Positions 37,723-46,520 of a stretch of DNA of 64,000 bases are shown here, one piece after another. The DNA lies in NCBI RefSeq assembly GCF_040546595.1, contig NZ_JBEPOB010000001.1, positions 2,357,001 through 2,421,000 of the forward strand, given 5' to 3'. The position numbers and the translations under genes were made by a program. Every line of letters begins with the position of its first letter. The stretch's first letter is position 1. Source of the stretch: Bosea sp. OAE506. Lineage in GTDB: Bacteria > Pseudomonadota > Alphaproteobacteria > Rhizobiales > Beijerinckiaceae. The notes under the pieces were generated by a model. The model worked only from the letters and a program-made list of their open reading frames with translations. It made no database searches and was not told the origin of the DNA.

Positions 37723-38436
37723 ATGACGCGACGCTGGCGATGGGCAGGGCTGATCGGGCTGGCGCTGGCAAGCGCGGCGCAGGCGGCGCCGCCCGACGGC
37801 GCGGTGGCGATCGGCGGCTTCGCGATCGACGCGACCGAGGTCACGGTCGAGGCCTTCGCGCGTCATGCCGCCGCGCGCGGCCTGCAGACGGCGGCCGAGC
37901 GCGAGGGCGGCGGGCATGAATATGTCGGCGGCTGGCAGCGCCGGCCGGGCTGGAGTTATCGCAGCCCTTCCGGCGCCCCGGCGCAGCCGACGGATCCGGC
38001 GGCGCATCTGACCTGGTTCGAGGCGCGCGACTATTGCGCGGCCAAGGGCGGGCGGCTGCCGACGCTCCCCGAATGGCGCGAGGCCGCCTTCACCGAGCGT
38101 CGCGCCGCCCCGAGCGACAGCTATGAGCGCGGCCGAACCTATCCCTTTCCCGTCGGCGACCAGCCCTCAGGCATGAACCTCGCCGGCACCGACCCCGCCG
38201 CTGGCGATGTCTGGGAGCGGCACGCTCCCACGGGGGCGACGCGGCGCGGCGTCAACGGCCTCTACGACATGGGCGGCAATCTCTGGGAATGGCTGGCCGA
38301 TCGTCGCGGCAGCGAGGCGCTCACCGCCGGCGGTTCCTGGTGGTACGGCCCGGCCCAGACCCGCAGCGAGGCCCCGCAATGGAAGGAGGCGGATTTCACA
38401 GCGGTCTATATCGGGTTCCGCTGCGTTTACGGGTGA
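37723..38436 (+). CDS. secreted formylglycine-generating-enzyme-like (SUMF1) protein
   Basis: A 237-aa protein with signal peptide (WRWAGLIGLALASAAQAAP). The FGE-sulfatase fold follows: GGFAIDATEVTVEAFARHAA, HLTWFEARDYCAAKGGRLPT, LPEWREAAF, then VNGLYDMGGNLWEWLADRRG and TAGGSWWYG, ending GFRCVYG. Genuine sulfatase-activating enzymes use two cysteines or copper. Here the only mature cysteines are in DYCAAKG and GFRCVYG, so formylglycine synthesis is uncertain and a lectin-like or other SUMF1 role is possible. No sulfatase gene is nearby. Confidence 0.85.
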   Translation: MTRRWRWAGLIGLALASAAQAAPPDGAVAIGGFAIDATEVTVEAFARHAAARGLQTAAEREGGGHEYVGGWQRRPGWSYRSPSGAPAQPTDPAAHLTWFEARDYCAAKGGRLPTLPEWREAAFTERRAAPSDSYERGRTYPFPVGDQPSGMNLAGTDPAAGDVWERHAPTGATRRGVNGLYDMGGNLWEWLADRRGSEALTAGGSWWYGPAQTRSEAPQWKEADFTAVYIGFRCVYG

Positions 38437-38811
38437 GGGGAGAGGGGTTCCCCGCGGGTCCCACGAAAAAAATAATCCCCGCTGCTTCCTTCTCACCCTA
38501 GGATGCCGCACCTCATCCCCGAGGGGCAGCCATCCGGAAGGCAAGCCATGGTGGGGATGGGCGCGGCGCCTGCGGCTGGCTTTGCACGCCAGACTCGGGA
38601 GGCTTCGGGGCACCGCCCTGGGGGTACTACGGCCCCTGTGCGAGGAGCTCGCTGGAACGGTCGCTGGCATCACGCCTTCGTCCCATGCCTGACGGCGCGA
38701 CAACCCGATGAGGGGAACTGGCGTCTAGGGCTCGCGGCGGAGGCTGGCTTTCGACCCGATAAGCGCGGCCCGGAGACATAAATCGCCGACAAGCGGAGCG
38801 CCACGGGGCGT

Positions 38812-38863
38812 GCGGATGGTGGCTCAATCCATCCGCGCCGCATCCTGGCTCAATGGATGCGGC
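38812..38863. repeat. two adjacent hairpins with identical 9-base loops
   Basis: Hairpin 1 has arms GCGGATGG/CCATCCGC (8 bp). Hairpin 2 has arms GCCGCATCC/GGATGCGGC (9 bp). Both enclose the same loop TGGCTCAAT, and they abut directly at 38836/38837. Arms of one hairpin are partly complementary to arms of the other, so alternative folds are possible. Confidence 0.8.
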
Positions 38864-38948
38864 TGACTACCTACGCGCTTCGCGGCGCTCCGCTGCCCCT
38901 CATGACATCCGCCGCGCGTCAGCGCGGGCGGGGATTTCGGCTGTGTGC

Positions 38949-39050
38949 GTCATTCTCGGGCAAAGCGAAGCTAAGACCCGAGAATCTCAGGCCGATAAGG
39001 GCGAGGAGCCTCTCTCGTCCCGAGATGCTCGGGTCGAGCCCGAGCATGAC
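38949..39050. repeat. intergenic palindromic repeat, copy 5
   Basis: It starts GTCATTCTCGGGCAAAGCG and ends GATGCTCGGGTCGAGCCCGA then GCATGAC. It is very close in layout to copy 2. It lies 167 bp upstream of fadD. Confidence 0.85.
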
Positions 39051-39217
39051 GTGCGAGGCGCCGGCAGGTCTCAAATCAGTTTACATATGAACCTTTCTGC
39101 GGATAAGCATTGGTCCGGGCCTTGCGCCCGCCCGCGCTGTTCCGCAGTGTAAGGGCTTGAAAAACGGCATCGGCTGCCCGCTGCGCGGGTGAAAGCCGGG
39201 CGACGGGGAGGACGACG

Positions 39218-40927
39218 ATGAACGCGACTGCCGCCACCCAGGCGAAGCCCGATCCGCGGCCGTGGCTCGCCCATTATCCTGCCGCCGTGCCGCCCGAGAT
39301 CGGCGATCCCGGTACGCTGGCGGATCTGATCGGCCGCGCCTGCCAGACCTTTCCGACGCGCCCGGCCTTCGAGAGCTTCGGCAAGGCGATCAGCTTCGCC
39401 GAAACCGGCCGGGCCGCGCGGGCCTTCGTCGCCTGGTTGCAGGCGCAGGGCTATCGCAAGGGCGACCGCATCGCGCTGATGATGCCGAACATCCTGGCCT
39501 ATCCGGCGACGATCTTCGGCGCGCTGCTCGGCGGCTACACCGTCGTCAACGTCAACCCGCTCTACACGGCGCGCGAGCTCGCCCAGCAGCTCAACGATTC
39601 CGGCGCGCGGGTGCTCGTCGTGATCGAGAACTTCGCCCATGTGGTCGAGGAGGCGAAGCCGCAGCTCAAGATCGAGCGCGTCGTCGTCGCGACCGCGGGC
39701 GATCTGATGGGCTTCAAGGGTCATATCGTCAATTTCGTCGCCCGGCGCGTCAAGAAGGTCGTGAAACCCTTCAACCTGCCGGGCTTCGTGCCGCTCGCGA
39801 CGATTCTCGCCGGGTCCGACGCGATGGCGCCGGTGACGGTGACGCCCGACGATGTCGCTTTCCTGCAATACACCGGCGGGACGACGGGCGTCGCCAAGGG
39901 CGCGACGCTGTCGCACCGCAACGTCGCTTCCAATGTCGAGCAATGCGGCCTGTGGCTCGGCTGGGCGCTGGAGCCACCGCTGGGGCGAAGCGACTACCAG
40001 CACGTCATGGTGACGGCGCTACCGCTCTATCACATCTTCGCGCTGACCTGCTGCTGCCTGTTCATGCTGCGCATCGGCGCCAAGGGGCTGCTGATCGCCA
40101 ATCCGCGCGACATTGCCGGCTTCGTGAAGACGCTGAAGGCGAGCCGCTTCACGCTGATCTCCGGCGTCAACACACTCTACAACGCGCTGGCCAACCATCC
40201 TGAATTCGCCCAGGTGAATTTCGACGAACTGCGCTTCGCGGTGTCGGGGGGCATGGCGACCCAGGCCGCGGTGGCCAAGCACTGGAAGTCCGTCACCGGA
40301 CGCCCGATCATCGAGGGCTACGGCCTCTCGGAAACCTCGCCGGTCGCTTCGATCAACCGCCCGGACATTTCCGAATTCACCGGCACGGTCGGGTTCCCCC
40401 TGTCCTCGACCGAGATCGCCATCCGCGACGCCGAGGGGCACGACCTGCCGATCGGCGAATCCGGCGAGATCTGCATTCGTGGGCCGCAGGTGATGGTCGG
40501 CTACTGGAATCGCCCTGACGAGACCGCCAAGGTGATGTCGCAGGACGGCTATTTCCGCAGCGGCGACATCGGCGTGATGCAGCCGGACGGGCAGGTCCGC
40601 ATCGTCGACCGGATGAAGGACATGGTCCTGGTCTCGGGCTTCAATGTTTATCCCAACGAGGTCGAGGACGTGATCGCCACCCATCCCGGCGTGCTCGAAT
40701 CCGCGGTCGTCGGCCTGCCGGACGAGCATTCCGGTGAGGCCGTCACGGCCTTCGTCGTGCGCCGCGATCCGGCTTTGACGGCCGACGAGCTGCGCGCCTT
40801 CTGCAAGGAGAGCCTGACCGGCTACAAGGTGCCCAAGCAGATTTTCTTCCGGGAGGCCCTGCCGAAGACCAATGTCGGCAAGGTGCTGCGGCGGGCGCTG
40901 CGCGAAGAGGTCGCGAGCAAGCCCTGA
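39218..40927 (+). CDS. fadD: long-chain fatty acid-CoA ligase
   Basis: A 569-aa adenylate-forming enzyme. The phosphate-binding loop is LQYTGGTTGVAKGATLSHRN (about 211-230). YGLSETSP is the A5 motif and GDIGVMQPDGQVRIVDRMKD the hinge A8 region. VSGFNVYPNEVEDVIATHPG and the catalytic-lysine region ALPKTNVGKVLRRALRE end the chain. The length and the GYTVVNVNPLYTARELAQQL block fit FadD, which activates long-chain fatty acids with ATP and CoA at the inner membrane. GGGGAGG lies about 7 bases before the ATG. A sulfite-oxidase-like gene follows closely. Confidence 0.93.
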   Translation: MNATAATQAKPDPRPWLAHYPAAVPPEIGDPGTLADLIGRACQTFPTRPAFESFGKAISFAETGRAARAFVAWLQAQGYRKGDRIALMMPNILAYPATIFGALLGGYTVVNVNPLYTARELAQQLNDSGARVLVVIENFAHVVEEAKPQLKIERVVVATAGDLMGFKGHIVNFVARRVKKVVKPFNLPGFVPLATILAGSDAMAPVTVTPDDVAFLQYTGGTTGVAKGATLSHRNVASNVEQCGLWLGWALEPPLGRSDYQHVMVTALPLYHIFALTCCCLFMLRIGAKGLLIANPRDIAGFVKTLKASRFTLISGVNTLYNALANHPEFAQVNFDELRFAVSGGMATQAAVAKHWKSVTGRPIIEGYGLSETSPVASINRPDISEFTGTVGFPLSSTEIAIRDAEGHDLPIGESGEICIRGPQVMVGYWNRPDETAKVMSQDGYFRSGDIGVMQPDGQVRIVDRMKDMVLVSGFNVYPNEVEDVIATHPGVLESAVVGLPDEHSGEAVTAFVVRRDPALTADELRAFCKESLTGYKVPKQIFFREALPKTNVGKVLRRALREEVASKP

Positions 40928-41009
40928 GGCTTGGCGGGTGCGCCGGCCGGGGCGTCGCCTCGGCCCGGCCGCCGGTCTATGCTGGCGGAACGAAGCGGCG
41001 GGTGATCCG

Positions 41010-42161
41010 TTGCGTCGCGACGTTCCTGCCGAACCGGAGAGCGGCTGCTTGCCCCGTGCCTTGACCGAACTGCCCCTGCTGCGCCGCCTCAAGCCCGGGC
41101 TGCATGTCCATGACGACGACGCGCTGAACGCCGAGCCGCCGATCGCGCTGCTCTCTGACGCGATCACGCCGGCGGATGCCTTCTTCGTCCGCAACAATGG
41201 CGACGTGCCGGCCCTGCTACCGGATCGCGACTGGACACTGACGATCGACGGCGAGGTGGAGCGGCCCGCGCGCTGGACGCTGGACGCGCTGCGCGAGCGC
41301 TTCGAGACGGTGACGCTGACGGCCGTGCTCGAATGCGCCGGCAATGGCCGCTCGCAGTTTTCTCCGGCGACGGACGGTCTGCCCTGGCGGCTCGGCGCCG
41401 TCGGCTGCGCACGCTGGACCGGGGTGCGGCTCGCGGATGTGCTGGCGGAAGCCGGCCTGCGGCCCGGCGCCGTCTACACCGGGCATTATGCGCCCGACCG
41501 GCTGATCACCGATCCGTCGCGGCCGGCCCTGTCCCGCGGGCTGCCCATCGCCAAGGCAATGGCACCGGAGACGCTGATCGCCTTCGCGATGAACGGCGAG
41601 CCGCTGCCGCGTCTGCATGGCGGGCCGCTGCGGATCGTGGCGCCGGGCTTTCCAGGCTCGGCCTGGCAGAAATGGCTGGACCGGATCGAGCTGCGCGCCT
41701 GCGAGCATGACGGCGAGAAGATGGGCGGGACGAATTACCGCCTGCCCACTGTGCCGGTCGCACCCGGCGAGCCGCTCGATCCGAGCCGCTTCGCCGTGAT
41801 CACCGACATGCCGGTGAAATCGCTGATCACCGCGCCGCTCGCGGGCTTCACCGCGACTTGCGGCGAGACCCTGACGGTCGCGGGCTTCGGCTGGAGTGGC
41901 GCGATCCCGCTCGCCGGGGTTCGCGTCTCCGGCGATGGCGGCGTGAGCTGGCAGGATGCAGAGCTGGAGGACAGCGAGGGGCCCTTCGCCTGGCGGCGCT
42001 TCAGTGCAGATCTCGTCGTCGAGCGGCCGGGTGCGATGTCCGTGCTCGCCCAGGCTCGCGACGCGCAGGGACAGGTCCAGCCCCTCGAGATCGTCTGGAA
42101 TCCGCGCGGCTACTGCAACAATCAGGTCCATCGCGTCGCCGGGACGGCGCGCGAGGGCTGA
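41010..42161 (+). CDS. sulfite oxidase-like molybdopterin-dependent oxidoreductase
   Basis: About 383 aa. The Moco-binding domain has FFVRNNGDVPALLPDRDWTL, the molybdenum-ligating cysteine in TAVLECAGNGRSQF, then GPLRIVAPGFPGSAWQKWLD and an IELR end. The C-terminal dimerisation domain has GVRVSGDGGVSWQDAEL and IVWNPRGYCNNQVHRV. No Tat or Sec signal is visible, unusual for a bacterial sulfite oxidase, so it may be cytoplasmic or use a different start. No suitable ATG exists. I chose the TTG at 41010 (LRRDVPAEPE); a TTG near 41049 is possible. An in-frame ATG at 40872 lies inside fadD. Confidence 0.82.
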   Translation: MRRDVPAEPESGCLPRALTELPLLRRLKPGLHVHDDDALNAEPPIALLSDAITPADAFFVRNNGDVPALLPDRDWTLTIDGEVERPARWTLDALRERFETVTLTAVLECAGNGRSQFSPATDGLPWRLGAVGCARWTGVRLADVLAEAGLRPGAVYTGHYAPDRLITDPSRPALSRGLPIAKAMAPETLIAFAMNGEPLPRLHGGPLRIVAPGFPGSAWQKWLDRIELRACEHDGEKMGGTNYRLPTVPVAPGEPLDPSRFAVITDMPVKSLITAPLAGFTATCGETLTVAGFGWSGAIPLAGVRVSGDGGVSWQDAELEDSEGPFAWRRFSADLVVERPGAMSVLAQARDAQGQVQPLEIVWNPRGYCNNQVHRVAGTAREG

Positions 42162-42165
42162 GCTC

Positions 42166-43437
42166 TCAGGCTGCGATCAGGGCGCGCGCGTCGGCGCTGT
42201 CTGCGGTCGACGTCAGCAGTTCGCCTGCAACCACATCACGCCGGAAGCGCACCAGCGTGAAATCCGGGGCGCGGCCAGTGTTGCCGCGCTCGGTCAGCAC
42301 CGTCAGCGGACGGCCGAGGCGGGTGGCGAGATGGGCGGCATGGGCTGCGCCCGCGGCCTCGCGCAGCCGCGACGCGCGCTCCGCGACGACCGGGCCGGGC
42401 AGCTGCGGCATCCGCGCGGCCGGCGTGCCGGGGCGGGCGGAATAGGGAAAGACGTGGACATAGCTCAGTCTGCATTCGCCGATGAGGTCGAGCGAGCGGG
42501 CAAACATCGCCTCGTCCTCGGTCGGGAAGCCGGCGATCAGATCGGCGCCGAAGGCGATGTCGGGCCGTAAGGAGCGGATTTCCGCGCAGAAGCGGATGGC
42601 ATCGTCGCGGCCATGGCGGCGCTTCATGCGCTTCAGGATCAGGTCGTCGCCGGCCTGAAGCGAAAGATGCAGATGCGGCATCAGCCGGTGCTCGGTGGCG
42701 AGCGCCTCGCGCAGGTCGTCGTCGGCCTCCACGGCGTCGATCGAGGACAGGCGCAGGCGCGGCAGATCGGGCAGCTCGCGTAGGATCAGGCGCACCAGCC
42801 GCCCGAGCAGCGGGGTCTGGTCGAGGTCGCGGCCATAGCTCGTCAGGTCGACGCCGGTGAGGACGATCTCGCGCGCGCCGCCCTCCAGCAGCGCGCGGCA
42901 CTGCGCCACGACGGCGTCGGGCGCGAGCGAGCGCGAATTGCCGCGGCCGAAGGGGATGACGCAGAAGGTGCAGCGATGGTCGCAGCCGTTCTGGACCTGG
43001 ACGAAGCTGCGCGTCTGCCGGGCGGCGCGGCCGCTTTCGACCGGCGCGAGTCGCGTGCGGGCCATGATGTCGCCGACGGCGATCTTGTCGCGCGGATCGG
43101 TCTCGGCGGCGCCGAGGCTGTTCGAGCGGGCAAGCGCCGACCAGGTCGCCGGCTCCAGCTTCTCGGCATTGCCGATGACGCGGGCGGCTTCCGGCATCTG
43201 CGCGAAACGCTGCGGCTCGATCTGCGCGGCGCAGCCTGTGACGACGACCGGCCGGCCGGGCTGCTCCCGGTGCAGTTTGCGGATCGCCTGCCGAGCCTGC
43301 CGGGTGGCCTCGGAGGTGACGGCGCAGGTGTTGACGACGGCGAGATCGGTGAGGCCCGCGGCCTCAGCCTGACGCCGGAGAGCCTCGCCCTCGACGATGT
43401 TGAGGCGGCAGCCGAAGGTGACGACCTCAAGGGTCAT
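42166..43437 (-). CDS. mtaB: tRNA (N6-L-threonylcarbamoyladenosine(37)-C2)-methylthiotransferase MtaB
   Basis: A 423-aa radical-SAM methylthiotransferase. The N-terminal UPF0004 domain has VVTFGCRLNIVEGEAL, VVNTCAVTSEAT and VTGCAAQ, supplying three cluster cysteines. The radical-SAM motif is QNGCDHRCTFCVIPFGRGNS. It continues with TGVDLTSYGRDL and HLHLSLQAGDDLILKRMKRR. FGADLIAGFPTEDE and YVHVFPYSARPGTPAARM are typical of MtaB rather than MiaB. It adds a methylthio group to t6A at tRNA position 37. The ATG at 43437 shares one base with the dapF stop, so the genes are coupled. Confidence 0.95.
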   Translation of the reverse strand: MTLEVVTFGCRLNIVEGEALRRQAEAAGLTDLAVVNTCAVTSEATRQARQAIRKLHREQPGRPVVVTGCAAQIEPQRFAQMPEAARVIGNAEKLEPATWSALARSNSLGAAETDPRDKIAVGDIMARTRLAPVESGRAARQTRSFVQVQNGCDHRCTFCVIPFGRGNSRSLAPDAVVAQCRALLEGGAREIVLTGVDLTSYGRDLDQTPLLGRLVRLILRELPDLPRLRLSSIDAVEADDDLREALATEHRLMPHLHLSLQAGDDLILKRMKRRHGRDDAIRFCAEIRSLRPDIAFGADLIAGFPTEDEAMFARSLDLIGECRLSYVHVFPYSARPGTPAARMPQLPGPVVAERASRLREAAGAAHAAHLATRLGRPLTVLTERGNTGRAPDFTLVRFRRDVVAGELLTSTADSADARALIAA

Positions 43438-44321
43438 CAGGCGGCGGTCTCGAACAGCTCGGGGGCGAGCGTGCCCTCCCATTCGAATTCGACGGGGCCG
43501 GTCATCAGCACATGGCCGTCGCTCTCGCGCCATTCGATGGTGAGGTCGCCGCCCGGCAGGCTGACCACGGCCTTCCGCGCGCTGAGTTCGCGGCGCACCG
43601 CCGCGACGAGAGCCGCGCAGGCGCCCGAGCCGCAGGCGCGGGTGATGCCGGCGCCGCGCTCCCAGACGCGCAGCACGATATGGTCAGGCGCGGTGACGGC
43701 GGCGAGCTCGATATTGGCGCGATCAGGGAAGATCGGGTGGTTTTCGAGAAGCGGGCCGATCTGCTCGAGATTGAAGCGATAGGGGTCGTCGACGAAGAAG
43801 ACGGCGTGGGGGTTGCCCATGTTGACGGCGCAGGGCGTGTGCAGGATCGGATCGTCGATCGGGCCGATCTGAAGCTCGAAATGCGCGGTGTCGTGGAAGG
43901 GCTCGGCCAGCGGGATGTCCTCCCAGTCCAGCCGGGGCGTGCCCATGTCGACGGTGAAGACGAGGTCGCTATCGCGCCGGGCCGGCAGGAGGCCGGCCTT
44001 GGTCTGAAGGGTCAGCGCCGTCTTCACGGCATCGCCCATCGCAGGATCGGCCAGCATCGCCCAGGCGACGCAGCGCGTGCCGTTGCCGCAGGCGCCAGCC
44101 TCGGAGCCGTCGGTGTTGTAGATCCGGACGAAGGCGTCGGTGCCGGGAGTCAGCGGATCGTGGAGGACCATGAGCTGGTCGAAATGCGCGCGCGGCTCGG
44201 CCGCGATGGCGCGCGCGTCGTGCTCGCTGACGCGCAGCTTCGTCCCGCGCAGGTCGAGCACGGTGATCTCGTTGCCGAGACCGTTCATCTTCAGGAACCG
44301 GCGATGGGCGAGGGCGTTCAT
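43437..44321 (-). CDS. dapF: diaminopimelate epimerase
   Basis: A 294-aa enzyme of the lysine and peptidoglycan pathway. It has the start [20 protein letters not shown], the first catalytic cysteine in [30 protein letters not shown], and the second in [17 protein letters not shown]. Both halves of the two-cysteine active site are intact. It interconverts LL- and meso-diaminopimelate. The gene is first in a two-gene unit with mtaB, an arrangement common in Alphaproteobacteria. Confidence 0.97.
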   Translation of the reverse strand: MNALAHRRFLKMNGLGNEITVLDLRGTKLRVSEHDARAIAAEPRAHFDQLMVLHDPLTPGTDAFVRIYNTDGSEAGACGNGTRCVAWAMLADPAMGDAVKTALTLQTKAGLLPARRDSDLVFTVDMGTPRLDWEDIPLAEPFHDTAHFELQIGPIDDPILHTPCAVNMGNPHAVFFVDDPYRFNLEQIGPLLENHPIFPDRANIELAAVTAPDHIVLRVWERGAGITRACGSGACAALVAAVRRELSARKAVVSLPGGDLTIEWRESDGHVLMTGPVEFEWEGTLAPELFETAA

Positions 44322-44475
44322 TCCGTCACATATCCCATGACTTGCAGGGTCTATGAGGGAGGCGACGTGAAAAAGCCACCCTTGCGATGATTTCCTGTCT
44401 TAAGTGGATGTTCCATATTGCGCTGCAAGAGCGCGAATCGAATTTGGCGCCGTGTTCCGTGGCAGGACGTTGACG

Positions 44476-45387
44476 ATGCAGCATTTCCGGATCGCTGTCG
44501 GGGCGTTCGCCGCCCTCCTGAGCGTCGGCGGCATCGCCGCGGCGCAGACGCGGGTGGCGCCGCCCAGCGCCGTCGAATCGGCGCCGCTGGCGCCGCCGCC
44601 GGGCGCGGCTGTTCCGGCCCAGCCCGTGCCCGCACAGGCTCAGCCCGCTCCCGCACCGACGCCGCCGACCGCCGTGCCCGAGCCCGTTCCCGGCCCGCAG
44701 CCGGTCCAGCCTGCGCCGGCGCCTCAGCGTCCGGTGACGCCCGAGCCCGTCCAGCCGGCCCCGACGCCGCAGGTTCCGCTGGAGCCTCAGCCCGTCCAGC
44801 CGCCGCCGACGCTGCCCGCGCCCGGTCCGGTCCAGCCCGTCCAGCCGCCGACCCTGCAGCAGCAGACCGGCGTGCTCGATCCCAATGCGACGCTCGCCGG
44901 CAAGCGCGGCGACCAGAGCGATGTCGACGAGGTGCTGCTGGTCGCCAAGCCCGTGCTCAAGCTCTCCGGCGCGGCGAGCTGGGACGAGGGCTTCAAGCGG
45001 CTGGCGGAGAGCTTCCGCGTGCTGCGCCAGGAAGCCGAGCGCGCGCGCCTGCCGGTCGCCGGACGGCCGCTAACGCTGTTTCTGGAAACCGACGACAACG
45101 GCTTCCGCTACGAGGCGATGCTGCCCGTCGGTCCCGCGCCCGAGGGCGAGCGCAACGCCACCTTCGGCAATGGCGTGCGCCCGGGGCTGACGCCGGCCGG
45201 GCCCTCGCTGCGCTTCGTCCATGTCGCGCCCTATGACGACATCGACTCGACCTATGAGACGATCACCGCCTATCTCGAGGCCAAGAGCATCACCGTGAAG
45301 GACGCGTTCCTCGAGGAGTATGTCGGGGACCTTACCGATCCGGCCGACCCCAATCTCGAGATCAACGTCTACGTCCAGCCGCGCTGA
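44476..45387 (+). CDS. exported protein with proline-rich stalk and GyrI-like domain
   Basis: A 303-aa protein. The signal peptide is MQHFRIAVGAFAALLSVGGI with AAAQ cleavage. Residues about 27-135 are almost entirely Pro, Ala, Val and Gln, with repeated PxP and PVQP units. The C-terminal domain (about 150-303) resembles the GyrI-like effector-binding fold: PLTLFLETDDNGFRYEAMLP, then RFVHVAPYDDIDSTYETITA and YLEAKSITVKDAFLEEYVGD. GyrI-like domains bind small molecules. A stalked, exported form suggests a periplasmic binder, possibly spanning to the wall; that is inference. The ATG at 44476 starts the signal peptide. Confidence 0.85.
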   Translation: MQHFRIAVGAFAALLSVGGIAAAQTRVAPPSAVESAPLAPPPGAAVPAQPVPAQAQPAPAPTPPTAVPEPVPGPQPVQPAPAPQRPVTPEPVQPAPTPQVPLEPQPVQPPPTLPAPGPVQPVQPPTLQQQTGVLDPNATLAGKRGDQSDVDEVLLVAKPVLKLSGAASWDEGFKRLAESFRVLRQEAERARLPVAGRPLTLFLETDDNGFRYEAMLPVGPAPEGERNATFGNGVRPGLTPAGPSLRFVHVAPYDDIDSTYETITAYLEAKSITVKDAFLEEYVGDLTDPADPNLEINVYVQPR

Positions 45388-45415
45388 TCGAGCGCTCCCG
45401 TTCAGGCCTGCAAGC

Positions 45416-46474
45416 TCAGGCCTGCCAGCTCAGCCCCGGCCGCATTGCGCGGAAGCGCTCCTCGGGCAGGCCGGCGGCCGAGAGCGCCGCGGCGAGCGCG
45501 GCCGGCGGACGCTCGATGCCCTCGTCGGTCAGCTGGAACGTGCCCCAATGGTGGCCGAGCGCCGCCTCGGCCCGCAGCGCCAGCATGACCTGCACCGCTT
45601 CCTCCGGGTTCATGTGGTTGTCGCGCATGAACCAGCGCGGCTCATAGGCGCCGATCGGCAGCACGGCGAGGCTGAAGGGGCCGAGTTCGGCGCCGAGGCG
45701 GCGATAGAGCGAGCCGTCGTGATAGCCGGTGTCGCCGATGTGGAAGATGCGGGTTCCGCCGCCCTCCAGCACGAAGGAGCACCACAGCGCCATGCGCCGG
45801 TCGAAGGCGCCGCGCGCCGACCAGTGGTAGCTCGGTGTCAGCGTGACGCTCACGCCGTCGGACAGGGGCAGGCGGGCGGACCAGTCATGCGCTTCGGCGC
45901 GGGCTTCCGGAATGCGGGCCCTGACGATGGTGTCGTTGCCGAGCGGCATGATCATGCGCGGCTGATCGCGTTCATGCAGCCGCGCCAGCGTCTCGATGTC
46001 GAGATGGTCGTAATGGTTGTGCGTGATCAGGACGGCGTCGATGCGCGGCAGGTCGTCGAAAGCGACACCCGGATCGTTGACGCGCCGCGGGCCGATGAAA
46101 GAGAGCGGGCTGGCGCGCAGTGAATAGACCGGGTCGATCAGCAGGTTGAGGCCGCCGATCTGGTAGAGGAAAGAAGCATGTCCGAGATGGACGATGCGGA
46201 CGCCGTCGACGCGGGCGGGCGGCTTGTCCTGCGGCGGGGCGGGGTAAGTCTCGGGAAAGGCCTCGCGGTCGCGTTTGGAGGTCTGCCATTTCAGCACATC
46301 GGCGAGCCCCTTGGTCACGGGCCGGCCGTCGGTGAAGACGACGCCGTTGAAATTCTCGGTCACGGGGCCCTGATAATAGGGGTTTCGCGAGCGCGAGATC
46401 GAAGCCCATGCGGCGCTGCCGGTGCCGAGCAGGGCGGGGATCCCGAGGAGGGTGAGGAGCTTGCGGCGGTTCAT
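45416..46474 (-). CDS. metallo-beta-lactamase-fold hydrolase (NAPE-PLD/UlaG-like)
   Basis: A 352-aa protein with an N-terminal signal or anchor (NRRKLLTLLGIPALLGTGSA). The MBL metal site is visible: VHLGHASFLYQIGGLNLLID, the metal motif ITHNHYDHLD, IGDTGYHDG and the final LGHHWGTFQ. The block FTDGRPVTKGLADVLKWQTS is found in NAPE-hydrolysing phospholipase D-like members of the superfamily. The substrate is unknown; a lipid phosphodiesterase role is a guess. It probably sits in the periplasm or at the outer face of the inner membrane. Confidence 0.9.
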   Translation of the reverse strand: MNRRKLLTLLGIPALLGTGSAAWASISRSRNPYYQGPVTENFNGVVFTDGRPVTKGLADVLKWQTSKRDREAFPETYPAPPQDKPPARVDGVRIVHLGHASFLYQIGGLNLLIDPVYSLRASPLSFIGPRRVNDPGVAFDDLPRIDAVLITHNHYDHLDIETLARLHERDQPRMIMPLGNDTIVRARIPEARAEAHDWSARLPLSDGVSVTLTPSYHWSARGAFDRRMALWCSFVLEGGGTRIFHIGDTGYHDGSLYRRLGAELGPFSLAVLPIGAYEPRWFMRDNHMNPEEAVQVMLALRAEAALGHHWGTFQLTDEGIERPPAALAAALSAAGLPEERFRAMRPGLSWQA

Positions 46475-46520
46475 GCCGCAGAAAGTGGGTTCGCGCCGCC
46501 GCGGGTCAAGCCGGCACCGT

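Larger units (their letters stand above)
38437..39217. other. 781-bp intergenic region without a recognisable gene
   Basis: I find no frame with protein-like composition here. The first 370 bp are GC-rich with no feature I can name, apart from an A-run (ACGAAAAAAATAAT, near 38463). The middle holds twin hairpins (38812-38863) and the distal part a family repeat (38949-39050). The last 150 bp should contain the fadD promoter, ending in GGGGAGG before its ATG. Confidence 0.6.

Noticed and set aside
38503..38781. 92-codon plus-strand frame in the gap before fadD
   Set aside because: No ribosome site, no homologous motif and mixed composition; I treat the region as non-coding.
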